Below the pieces are notes generated by a model. That model worked only from the letters and a program-made list of their open reading frames with translations. It was not told the origin of the DNA and did not search any database. Below are positions 28,201 to 36,333 of a stretch of 64,000 nt of DNA, in pieces; position 1 is the first letter of the stretch, and every line of letters starts with the position of its first letter. The position numbers were made by a program, and so were the translations under genes. The DNA comes from Deltaproteobacteria bacterium. GTDB lineage: Bacteria > Myxococcota_A > Polyangia > HGW-17 > SLPX01. The stretch is from NCBI GenBank assembly GCA_021162935.1, contig JAGGXR010000115.1:1-64000 (forward strand), read 5' to 3'.

Positions 28201-31200
28201 TGGGCGTCTCCCCTGCGCTCCACGAAGTCGGCCAGGTCCATCCACCGACCCGACTCGGCCAGGAGCCGCTCCAACACTTCTTCAATCGGCCCGGTCGTTC
28301 CCACGCGACCCACCAAGGAAACCAGCGTCTCGATGGCCCCCTCGGAATCTTCGAGGGTCTCTCGCTGATGTCGCGCCAATTCCAATCCAATGGACACGAG
28401 AGTCTCTCCCTCGGCCCGGGCCAGTTCCAACTTCAGCTTGCGCTGCCGCTGCTCAGCCGACAGCTTGTCCGACATCACGTCAAGGGCCTGTCTCGCCTTC
28501 TCGTTGTCAGGGGCAAGGTCCAACACCTCGGTATAGGCAACCAAAGCCTGCTCGGGCTGTCCGCGGGCTTCAGCCAACGAGGCGAGTTCGAGGTACTTCG
28601 AGACTCGATCCGCATCGGAAGGTGCACAGGCGATCCACTGCTGCAAGCGATGTTCGAGCGCCTCCGCATCCTCGGTTGTCCTCAGATTCTCGATGCAGAC
28701 TTCGAGAGACTCAAGAACCGTCGGGTCCACGGACACGATGCGATTGTGAATCTCGACGGCATCTAAACCGTGCTCACTCGATGCATTGGCGGCCTGGCGC
28801 AACAACTGGAGCGTTCCGCCCACGTCCTGGCTCCTGGCCGCTGCAAACCGCAAACCGTCACAGTAGGCCGCCCATCGCTTGGTTGCGCCCGCCAAAGTTT
28901 CGATGTCATCCGTGGAAACAGTCGGAGCCTGCTCGAGGATGGCGGTCATCAGGTCCTGGGCTCGTTCCTTGTCCTTGAGAAGGGTCTGATACTGCTTCGC
29001 CAATCCCGGCATGTGGTCCATCCTGGCGTCCGAGTCGATCCATGCCGCTTCTGCCATGGGCAGAAAATAGTCCCACTGTTTGAGCCTCTTGGCCGCCTTT
29101 TCGAGGAAATCCTGCAGCTTGTCCGGCGCACTGGCACGATACATCAGCTCCAGTTGATGGAATGCGCCGAGTCGGTCCGACAGCTTGCCGAGCAAGACGT
29201 CGTGACGCTCCCTGACCAATTCCATGAACCTGGCTCGATCCACGGTGCTGAGTAGATCTCCCATGGTCTCGCCCAACTCGGTCCACAATTCATACTTGCC
29301 AGCGACCTCCTGGAGTTCCTTCCAGACCTCCTCGTCCGCCGTGTCCACCAAAAAAGCCCGCCGCACCAGATGAAACGCGCGCGGCCCGTTGTCCAGCTTC
29401 TCGACGACCAGGGCGGCAGCCGTCCTCAACAGGATCGACCGGCGTCCCGGATCCGATCGAGCCACCGACTGGTATGCCGCCATGACCTGCTCGTATCGCC
29501 CCACCTTGTCGGCAATCTGAATGAGCCCATCAAAGACCGCCTGGCCCGGATCGACACCATGGAAGCTCTCCAAGATCATGGCCATGGCACGATCGGGTGC
29601 CTCAAGAGCCTCGGAACAAATACGTGCCCCTCGAAGTCGGAGGGGGACCAGATCGGCGCCTCGATCCGCCAATTCATCCAGCAGAGACAGAAAATCTTCC
29701 ACGCGTCCAGTCTCAATCGCCAGAGCCTCGAGCACGTTGAGGGCCTCGTCCGTCGGCGACTCCATAACCGCCACAGACCGCAGCATGCGATAACGATCCG
29801 TCCCCTCGAATCCATCCGCAACCAGACGCAAAAGACCCGCCCGTGCACGAACGTCGTCAATCTGGCAGTTCAAAAATTCGGTCAGGGCCACGGCCCTATC
29901 CGGCTTACCTGCATCGATCCACAACCTCACCAACCCTTCTCCCGCCTCGAGATTGGATGGAACGAGTCTCAAGACTCGCTCGTAGAAAGCAGCAGCCCGA
30001 ACGACCTGTCCCTGATCTCGGGCTGCAGAAGCGCCACGCAGCAACGCCGACACCTTGGCCTCGATCGCCTCACTCGCCCTTGCCTGACGTTCCAAGAACA
30101 GAATCATCCGATCGCGATCGCCAAGATCGCCAAGGAGCGTCACAGCCGCATCCAGAGCCTGCAAATCGTCGGGAGCCCGATCCAGGACCCGAAGCCACGC
30201 AGCCAGGGCACGCTCCGAATTCGACAGGTTATCCTGAGCATTGATCGCCGCTTCTCGACAATGATCAAGTGCCACCTGAGGATCGTCTGCCATGGCGATC
30301 TCGCGTGCCAAAGCTCGGTCGAGTGCATCGAACTCCCCGCGGCGCCTGTGTAGAGCCATCAACTCGTTGCGGGCCTCCACGTCTTCTGGATCCAAGGTCA
30401 GCACGTCGCGCCAGCAGGCCTCGGCTTCGTCGTCGTTGCTCAATTGATGTGCATACAAACTGCCGAGCTGGCTCAAAATCGCTTTCTTGCCGGAAGGATC
30501 CCGACGAAGGTCCAGTTGCTTCCTCAGAGCAGTGGCGAGTTCCTCCCATCGCTCCACCTTTTCGTAGAGATCCGCCAGGGCCAACCAACTCGTCATGTCC
30601 TCCGGCTTAACCGTGGACCGTTGCACCCACAGGTCGATAGCACGATCGACGTCGCCCATCTCCCTGTCCGCCACCAACGCCATACGCTCGAGCACGGAAG
30701 CCTTCAAATCCCGGTCATCGACTCCATGGAGTCTCTTTTCCAAAAGGGCCAGCAGTTCCTCGAATTGGCCGGCTTCCTTGAGCACCTGCTCTACTGCGGC
30801 CGATGCGTCCTCATCGGCAGGACTCTTTTCCAGGACACGTCGGTACAACCCAGTGGCCTCCTTGTGCCTGCCCCCCTTCCACATCTCGTCAGCGGCCATC
30901 CGCGTCAGGGCGGACACGGCCTCGGCTGGCAATACATCCTCGGATGATTGGACGAGGCCGCCCAGCCCACTCCAGTCTTTCTGGCGTGCCAACACCTCTG
31001 CCTTGGCCAACAAGGCGATGGCATCCGTTCCTCCGTCGGCGAGCAGTTCTTCGACCAAGGTCCGAGCCTGTTCGTAGTCCTTGGACCCATACAGGCTCAA
31101 CTCCACCACCTGACGAATTTGCACGCGACGCTCAGCTGCCTCCTCCCCCTGCGCATCGTCCACCAGAAACGCCGCCAACTCTTTCCAGCGCTCCGTGTCT

Positions 31201-32486
31201 CGATAAAGCTTCATCAATTCGGAACGAACTTCGTACTCACGCGCCCCCAACTTCCAGAGCTTTTCCCACGCAGCCATCGCCATGTCGGCGGAATCCAACC
31301 GTTTCATCGCCATCTGAGCCGCACGACGGGTCCGCTCCATCCGCTCTGCCGGATCCCAAGTCGTCTCTGCGCCACGGACCAGCAGCGTATACAACTTCTG
31401 CCACTGCCCCTTCTTTTCGTAAAAGTCGGTCAAAAACTCCATGGCGTCGCGGCTGGCCGGATCCTCTTCCAACTCTTCTTCGAACACCGAGCGCGCCTGT
31501 TCCAAATCCCGCAACCGATCCCGAAAAATTCGACCAAGGTCTCCAAGCAGGGTCGCTCGTGCCGATCCAGAACGAGCCCAGACAGCGCCATCGAGCGCCT
31601 GCCTCGTCAGGGTCGCCAGTTCCTCCCATCGCTGCTTCAGGGCCAGGCGATGCGCCTGTTCTTGATAGGCATCCCGGTCCATATCGAATTCGGACTGGCC
31701 GGCCGCACCCTCATGGCGGACCGCTTCCGCCTCGTCCTCGGTCGACGTCTCCGAGCCCACCTCGTGCGGTTCGGTTCCTGTGTCGCCTCCAACCGTCTGA
31801 TTCAAGCCGGGCTCTCCCGCCGAAGCTTGCGTTTCCATGGATGCTTCAGCTGCCGATTCGCTCCCTGATTCTTCTGTCGCCTCGACCGCTTCGGCCACCT
31901 CCTCGACCACCTCGGCGTCGGACACCTCGATCGCTCCCCCACTCGTCTGTGCGTCCTCGATGACCACGTCGTCTGTCATCTGCTCGGGCAGAGGAGCCGT
32001 GGATTGACCCTCGGCGAAGCCCTCCCTGGTCTCCGGGGTCAGTGTGGGTTCGGCGTCGCCGAAACCAGCGGCCACATCCAACGCCCGACGGCCCGATTGG
32101 AGATCCCCATGCTCAGAATCAAGATTCAGTTCCGCTGTCGGACGGTCCAAAAAGGCTGCGTTCTCCCCCATGTCATCCAGGTCCTCCAGGTCGACGCGCT
32201 GCACCCTTGCAGACTCCAGGACATCGGAACGAAATGCCACCGCCGTCTTCTCTTTGTCATCGTCACCGCTGATCTCGCCGATACGAACCTCGCCGGTGTT
32301 TTCCACGACCAACAGGTCCTCATCCAAGAACTCCACATCGTCCGGATCCACATCCTGGTCACCAAGCTGCACGATGTCGCTGTCCGACTCCTCCGACCCA
32401 ACATCGAGGTCGCCCTTTGGTTTGCTCTCTCGGGATGCCGATGTGTTCTTGGCTCGTCGTGATCTGGTACCTTCGCGTTTCTTCAT
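25278..32486 (-). CDS. Giant TPR-repeat protein (2402 aa)
   Basis: The ATG at 32486 (AGAGGG upstream) gives 2402 residues; the extra 19 codons to 32543 are not convincing. The first 260 residues are acidic and disordered. From about 280 to about 2150 the protein is built of TPR-like helix pairs with recurrent W..LA..Y and A....Y..AL patterns. The last 250 residues are less repetitive and helical. No signal peptide or membrane helix is evident, so it is probably a cytoplasmic scaffold. Very long TPR proteins are common in Myxococcota-like genomes; the partner is unknown. Divergent from the repeat protein at 32.7 kb, with back-to-back promoters. Confidence 0.9.
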   Translation of the reverse strand: MKKREGTRSRRAKNTSASRESKPKGDLDVGSEESDSDIVQLGDQDVDPDDVEFLDEDLLVVENTGEVRIGEISGDDDKEKTAVAFRSDVLESARVQRVDLEDLDDMGENAAFLDRPTAELNLDSEHGDLQSGRRALDVAAGFGDAEPTLTPETREGFAEGQSTAPLPEQMTDDVVIEDAQTSGGAIEVSDAEVVEEVAEAVEATEESGSESAAEASMETQASAGEPGLNQTVGGDTGTEPHEVGSETSTEDEAEAVRHEGAAGQSEFDMDRDAYQEQAHRLALKQRWEELATLTRQALDGAVWARSGSARATLLGDLGRIFRDRLRDLEQARSVFEEELEEDPASRDAMEFLTDFYEKKGQWQKLYTLLVRGAETTWDPAERMERTRRAAQMAMKRLDSADMAMAAWEKLWKLGAREYEVRSELMKLYRDTERWKELAAFLVDDAQGEEAAERRVQIRQVVELSLYGSKDYEQARTLVEELLADGGTDAIALLAKAEVLARQKDWSGLGGLVQSSEDVLPAEAVSALTRMAADEMWKGGRHKEATGLYRRVLEKSPADEDASAAVEQVLKEAGQFEELLALLEKRLHGVDDRDLKASVLERMALVADREMGDVDRAIDLWVQRSTVKPEDMTSWLALADLYEKVERWEELATALRKQLDLRRDPSGKKAILSQLGSLYAHQLSNDDEAEACWRDVLTLDPEDVEARNELMALHRRRGEFDALDRALAREIAMADDPQVALDHCREAAINAQDNLSNSERALAAWLRVLDRAPDDLQALDAAVTLLGDLGDRDRMILFLERQARASEAIEAKVSALLRGASAARDQGQVVRAAAFYERVLRLVPSNLEAGEGLVRLWIDAGKPDRAVALTEFLNCQIDDVRARAGLLRLVADGFEGTDRYRMLRSVAVMESPTDEALNVLEALAIETGRVEDFLSLLDELADRGADLVPLRLRGARICSEALEAPDRAMAMILESFHGVDPGQAVFDGLIQIADKVGRYEQVMAAYQSVARSDPGRRSILLRTAAALVVEKLDNGPRAFHLVRRAFLVDTADEEVWKELQEVAGKYELWTELGETMGDLLSTVDRARFMELVRERHDVLLGKLSDRLGAFHQLELMYRASAPDKLQDFLEKAAKRLKQWDYFLPMAEAAWIDSDARMDHMPGLAKQYQTLLKDKERAQDLMTAILEQAPTVSTDDIETLAGATKRWAAYCDGLRFAAARSQDVGGTLQLLRQAANASSEHGLDAVEIHNRIVSVDPTVLESLEVCIENLRTTEDAEALEHRLQQWIACAPSDADRVSKYLELASLAEARGQPEQALVAYTEVLDLAPDNEKARQALDVMSDKLSAEQRQRKLKLELARAEGETLVSIGLELARHQRETLEDSEGAIETLVSLVGRVGTTGPIEEVLERLLAESGRWMDLADFVERRGDAQQDHQVALRAFEEALTIRLEHERDQGAQVPDHAVRIEGLCRKVLGVNPEDTQALVLLLFDLRSQGQYQEMAEQLEKVAGVSTEPERRFWALSELARVYEWGLSDPGEAGRIYRLLEETEMGAGCARLALARLAGQDGDWSGYIRWREAEAATQPDVVASLVYCHLAEVNDRFLQQTHSTLSLYRKARLLDETNPLAKVALKALGRRVKSWKKGATLLPDGEELDFEQAGAKLLEFARSASGEERRQWLWKTVVVRPDAVDAWDLLAEEYGRMADWEHKARALWAGVQALDRTTAPGRELATEVDRLHATAAAWRAASKERDADILEHRAFELNPKDVRAALAVANERFDREDFRGAFKLFGELATRSDLAMLDVGQQAMVSYRLGESALRMGDPHKAQDAFRKALEKQPLHAGALIGLGGELVHDGRNVDAARTFLRALVVANQSEARAHVYSSLGVLLEDAFGHYEEAGACYGRAMQEGAEQLDVMWRALRFMQRSERLEEAAELVSRMLKLVTDPEDLAALWVARGQIHAAHEGQEDQAMEAFDMALSYEPGNRGALDGLAAILERRGEWGQLLEVLEATQDLLSEEKRSEVLVRMADIASERFGDSEKAEAYLRMAAELRPNRQVFERLKTMYESKEDYTEELKMVLAGMVRFGPPYFDLIVRLGNMLVAEGRRRWAWCLLSLLSEVRKVDRDLKSSLRDMRKEFDKSFVPVVTEDDYEKMVRSPDHSKTLQEALAEMEQVVDLSRWSDFGSSTAIGERTGLGNAFGEVAKSLGLDHGMAWRVDGQGRSLVVGVGQGPQLLLDAEFARRLVQNEVRFVFGYGMELSRPGNRILAVGDDADRLLFGEALLAWLDDRTVSAAAQTLADAFKEALGEERSAALAQQLDAVRGVAPADLVAKQWIAVQATARRVGLLMSGELHLTLRALDRLAGEQSSLQVDVVSDLDERITAHPEWVDLLAWAADARFEGLLLG

Positions 32487-32558
32487 GGAAATACCCTCTT
32501 GTGACGTCCACGTAACAGTCTTGGATTTGAAACCAGTGCACAACCCGTGCGTGGAATC

Positions 32559-32587
32559 ACATTATCTTCGACAGACGCGTCCGTCAA
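32559..32587 (-). promoter_or_regulatory. Predicted promoter of giant TPR gene
   Basis: On the minus strand TTGACG (32582-32587), 17-bp spacer, TAATGT (32559-32564). About 65 nt of leader to the ATG. Confidence 0.55.
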
Positions 32588-32603
32588 GGCGTGGAAAATT
32601 CAA

Positions 32604-32632
32604 TTGAACATGACCGTCATTCACCGTACAAA
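32604..32632 (+). promoter_or_regulatory. Predicted promoter of triple-repeat protein gene
   Basis: TTGAAC (32604-32609), 17-bp spacer, TACAAA (32627-32632). Its -35 lies 16 bp from that of the divergent TPR promoter, so one regulator could act on both. Confidence 0.5.
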
Positions 32633-32717
32633 TGATGGGGTCAAAGGGAACCGTGCCAGTCTCGAAACGTACATGATCCTTGCGGGTCTCGGCCTTGCAT
32701 CGACGTTGGAGTTGTCC

Positions 32718-34622
32718 ATGCCCAAAGAATTCGACCCTAATGAACCACCTCCGCCAGACAACGACCTCGAACAGCCTGTGTCCGACCGGGATTCGTCTGG
32801 GGAATACGTGCAGGAAATCGTACTCGACGTGATCGCAGAAGACGATGAGACGATTCCCGATACCTTTCGCGGCTGCAGCGTCGTGGAACTCAAGACTCCC
32901 CACGGATCCTCTGTAATTTACAAAGGCCGAGACGGCTTTGCCGTCTCCGAAGACCAGGCGAAAATCCTCATCCAGGCCTACCGACTCGAACAGGAATCCC
33001 TCGTCGGTCGCGGAGAACTGGCAACAGACCGCCGGAAGAAAGAGTCGTCATGGGAGACCCCTATTCCTGGGGACATGGTACTTCGTTCCCTTGGGTACGG
33101 CCCCGACGTTCCGGAAAAACTCCAGGGAAGCCACCTTATCCAACGGGGGAACAAACGCTTCTATCTCAGTCTGGATGGAGAGGCGATTCCAGAAGAAGTA
33201 GGGCTCGCCCTCCTCGAAGCATTCCAGGAACAAGCGCAACCTGCTTCCACCCTTGTCCCACGCGACGAAGCGAGCGAAGATGAACCCACACAGAGCACGA
33301 ATCCGGCGGCAATCGCTGCCGAGCAAAGCCTTTCTGACGACGCGCATGGACTGAATGCACCACCGACGCCTCCGAACACGATCCCCCCCAAAAACACGAC
33401 TGCGCCTTCCGACGTCGTCGACGAACTGCCGGACCGCGAGGAAATTCCAAAAATACTACGAGGAAGCCGCCTCATTCGCTCCTCCGAAGGCTTCTTCTTC
33501 GAAACTCGCTCAGGTGAACGGGTTCCCAAGGAAGTCGGCGAATCCCTGATGGAGGCATGGGAGGCGGAACTGGCCACCCAGACTGTCACGGACGCGCGCA
33601 GCCCCTTTGCCCAACCAGCATCCACCCGCTTCGCACCTTCATCGGAGATCCCATTGCCCGATGAGAAGAACCACCAGGAGGGACCCACAGACGATCAGGC
33701 CGCCCTGGATCGACTCGCGGCCGAGCACGATGCTCAGACATCGGAACCACCGACAGGCCCAACCCCTCAACAAACCAGGGACGATGGGTCGATCTCGCAG
33801 GACGTTCGCCCCGAGACCGGACCGTCTGACGATCTGAATACGACGATCGACGAACAACGCGGCGAGGAGCGCTCGGCTGGCGCGAAACTCGGCAATGACG
33901 TTCCATCACCACAGCCTTCTGCAACGCAGGGCGATGTGCGTCCCCTTTCAGGGGCCGCCCTGGACGAAGCGCTCGATCGAATCAAGTATCAGGCAGAACT
34001 CCTACGCAGAGACCTGGCCACTGGGGTCATCCGAGTCAAAGAATTCGCTCCGGACTCCGATGAGTTCGTTGCAGCCTTCTGGATGGCCGTGGACATGCCC
34101 TGCCAGGACGCCAGATTGGAACGTCTCGTTCAGCGAAGCCTGGACATCCGCGAATCTCTGCTGACGACATGGAAAGACGCAGCGGATCGAAAGGCACAAT
34201 CCTGGCGTAAGGACCTGGAACAGGGGCAGCTCATCCTGGCGTCGGTGAACCCGATTCAGGTCAAGGATCTGGACCTCGTGGCCCTTGTCAGCCTCGTACG
34301 GCTCAGGTCATCGACCCAACGCAATAAACTCCAGCGCCTTTGTGATCGGATCGAACAGGGCGTCATGGACACGTTTCGAGATCGCCTCAAACAATCCGCC
34401 ATCGTGGAGGAAATCGTCGCCACGAGCAAGGATGCCTTCGTGCAGGGCAATGATGCAAAAGAAGCCGTCAGCCTGCTCGTCGCCGAGCACATGGACGCAT
34501 CCATCGAAGCCGTCCTGGACGACGTACGTGGCGACGAAGGTCTGGTCATTCCCAACCTTGCTCACCACCTCGCCACCACCTTGACCCCCGCCGTGACGAG
34601 TCTCGTCGAACGCATCGTGTAG
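32718..34622 (+). CDS. Protein with three copies of an unrecognised ~45-aa repeat
   Basis: Starts at 32718 behind GGAG; the frame is open further up but runs through the promoter. The 634-residue product has three similar blocks: IPDTFRGCSVVEL... (about 40-90), VPEKLQGSHLIQR... (about 130-175) and IPKILRGSRLIRS... (about 240-285). The shared pattern is [IV]P..l.Gs.li....f.....G..vpeevg..LleA. Proline/Thr/Asp-rich linkers separate them and continue to about 420. The last 210 residues are all-helical (from about DEALDRIKYQAELLRRDLA). No signal peptide or membrane segment. I do not recognise the family. Probably a multi-domain cytoplasmic adaptor; its divergent partner is the giant TPR protein. 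Confidence 0.75.
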   Translation: MPKEFDPNEPPPPDNDLEQPVSDRDSSGEYVQEIVLDVIAEDDETIPDTFRGCSVVELKTPHGSSVIYKGRDGFAVSEDQAKILIQAYRLEQESLVGRGELATDRRKKESSWETPIPGDMVLRSLGYGPDVPEKLQGSHLIQRGNKRFYLSLDGEAIPEEVGLALLEAFQEQAQPASTLVPRDEASEDEPTQSTNPAAIAAEQSLSDDAHGLNAPPTPPNTIPPKNTTAPSDVVDELPDREEIPKILRGSRLIRSSEGFFFETRSGERVPKEVGESLMEAWEAELATQTVTDARSPFAQPASTRFAPSSEIPLPDEKNHQEGPTDDQAALDRLAAEHDAQTSEPPTGPTPQQTRDDGSISQDVRPETGPSDDLNTTIDEQRGEERSAGAKLGNDVPSPQPSATQGDVRPLSGAALDEALDRIKYQAELLRRDLATGVIRVKEFAPDSDEFVAAFWMAVDMPCQDARLERLVQRSLDIRESLLTTWKDAADRKAQSWRKDLEQGQLILASVNPIQVKDLDLVALVSLVRLRSSTQRNKLQRLCDRIEQGVMDTFRDRLKQSAIVEEIVATSKDAFVQGNDAKEAVSLLVAEHMDASIEAVLDDVRGDEGLVIPNLAHHLATTLTPAVTSLVERIV

Positions 34623-34637
34623 CTGACGATCCGTCAG
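34623..34637. terminator. Short hairpin between convergent genes
   Basis: CTGACG-ATC-CGTCAG immediately after the stop of the triple-repeat gene and 11 bp before the stop of the convergent membrane protein gene. No T-tract follows, so terminator function is tentative. Confidence 0.3.
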
Positions 34638-34647
34638 GATATTTCGG

Positions 34648-36300
34648 TCACCTGGGCACCCACAAATATCTCGGAGTGCAGCGATTCCCGGTCAGAACGC
34701 CCGGTGCCTGCCCAAGTCGGGATAGGTCTTGTGTCTGTCGATAATATCTGACGAGGCCGGGCAACTGATACGTGTAGGTTCGGTCATGGATCACGGCGGC
34801 CCAACGATGAGACGCAAAGGCATCGACAATCGAACGCCGAAACGCCGCCTTGATGCGCTGATCCCGCTCGGGATCTCCCGTGATGCCATGCGCCCATACT
34901 GATGCATCGTTGACTCCCATAATGTGCATGTGGCCCTGCCCACCAGCTAAAACATTGTAAAAGGGATGATAAGGGACAAAGGTTCTAGGACCCAATCGAT
35001 GGAGGCGCGCCACCAACCTACGGGCATCCTGCACCATGTCTGTGCTGGGCACCAAGGGACTCGTGTCGACCCAACGGATCAAAATATGGGAGGACAGGAG
35101 CATCACGGCTGCCAATGCTATGACGTGGGAATCGATCCCCAACCCTCTTGAGGAAGACCGTCGCAGCACGAACCGATCCCAGAGACTCCTCAAGGACCAG
35201 CGTTGCGGCGGAGACCGCACAGAGGACGGCAATTCGACGGCGACCACGCCTGCTGCCACCGCTGAAAAATACAGCCCCGGAATCAACGCATTGTCGTACG
35301 CACCCTGGGTCGCGGACCCGACAGCGGACGTGGCCAACCCGCACAAGGCCATGGTGACCCAAAAAAAGGACAGGCGACTTCCGACGCCATTGACCACCAC
35401 CACCACCATCCAAACTGCAAGAAGCGACCAGACGGGAAAAGCGAACAGGATGATACGCTCGGGGGTCCCAGGCCAAAGGCGTTCATGAATAAACCGATGC
35501 GACTGGTGGAGTCGATAGATGTAGACCCACATCCACCCGTCAGACGACCATTGGCCGATCAGCACCAGTGCCACGTCCAGCCCCACGGTCGCAGCGGCAA
35601 ACAGCAGCGCCTGCCGCCAGCGGCCGACGAGCGCCAAGGCTCCGACGGCAGCCACCACGAACGGAGCCGCCGTCTGTTTCGTAAAAAAGGCCGCGCTCAT
35701 GACCAAAGCGCCCACCAAAGTGCGCCGGTAGGACAAATCTCCAACTGGCGACAGGACCGCCAACCCGGTAACCGTCAACAAGAGCCACAGAGAGTCATTT
35801 CTGACGAGATCGAACCAAGAGCCGCACACGGGATAGGCGACCGCCACCACCGCGGTGGTCAGCAAGGCGACCGTCCAGGCATGGAGGCGCGAAGACCGCC
35901 AGACCCTGCTCGTTCGAATCACGATCATCGCCGCCACAAAGAGCGCGCCAGCAAAGGACAGAATCGAAACCAATCTTCCGGTCAGATATCCAAGCCCGAA
36001 CAACCAGCCCACTATGGCCAGCAGAGCAGGATGAAGGGGGGTATACAGAAAGGGAACGAAATCCACCGTGGGGGCGACGTAGATTCCCTGGCCGGCCAGG
36101 AGGCGATGAGCATGGACGAGGACACCACCCTCCATCCATTCGAGGTCGAGTGGATAGGTCAAGCGGTACGCAAACACCGTGAACAACTGAATCACGGCGC
36201 CGACGGCCAACAGGACGAAGGGCACCATGGGGATCCAGGTTCTCCAGTCCTGCGCCAACGAACCGACCTGGCTGCCGGCTCTGCGAAGCCACTTCGTCAT
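34648..36300 (-). CDS. Polytopic GT-C-like glycosyltransferase/membrane protein
   Basis: 550 residues with about ten hydrophobic helices spread over the first 430 and a hydrophilic tail of about 120 residues. After the first helix, YPLDLEWMEGG provides the acidic loop expected of GT-C glycosyltransferases (ArnT/PMT-type), which use lipid-linked sugars on the outer face of the inner membrane. Length and layout suit that superfamily, but specificity cannot be read. It lies 33 bp after another large polytopic protein gene on the same strand, so both probably act in the same envelope glycan pathway. Confidence 0.7.
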   Translation of the reverse strand: MTKWLRRAGSQVGSLAQDWRTWIPMVPFVLLAVGAVIQLFTVFAYRLTYPLDLEWMEGGVLVHAHRLLAGQGIYVAPTVDFVPFLYTPLHPALLAIVGWLFGLGYLTGRLVSILSFAGALFVAAMIVIRTSRVWRSSRLHAWTVALLTTAVVAVAYPVCGSWFDLVRNDSLWLLLTVTGLAVLSPVGDLSYRRTLVGALVMSAAFFTKQTAAPFVVAAVGALALVGRWRQALLFAAATVGLDVALVLIGQWSSDGWMWVYIYRLHQSHRFIHERLWPGTPERIILFAFPVWSLLAVWMVVVVVNGVGSRLSFFWVTMALCGLATSAVGSATQGAYDNALIPGLYFSAVAAGVVAVELPSSVRSPPQRWSLRSLWDRFVLRRSSSRGLGIDSHVIALAAVMLLSSHILIRWVDTSPLVPSTDMVQDARRLVARLHRLGPRTFVPYHPFYNVLAGGQGHMHIMGVNDASVWAHGITGDPERDQRIKAAFRRSIVDAFASHRWAAVIHDRTYTYQLPGLVRYYRQTQDLSRLGQAPGVLTGNRCTPRYLWVPR

Positions 36301-36333
36301 GGTCGCCGCCCCTGAGACGATCGGGGCACCCGA

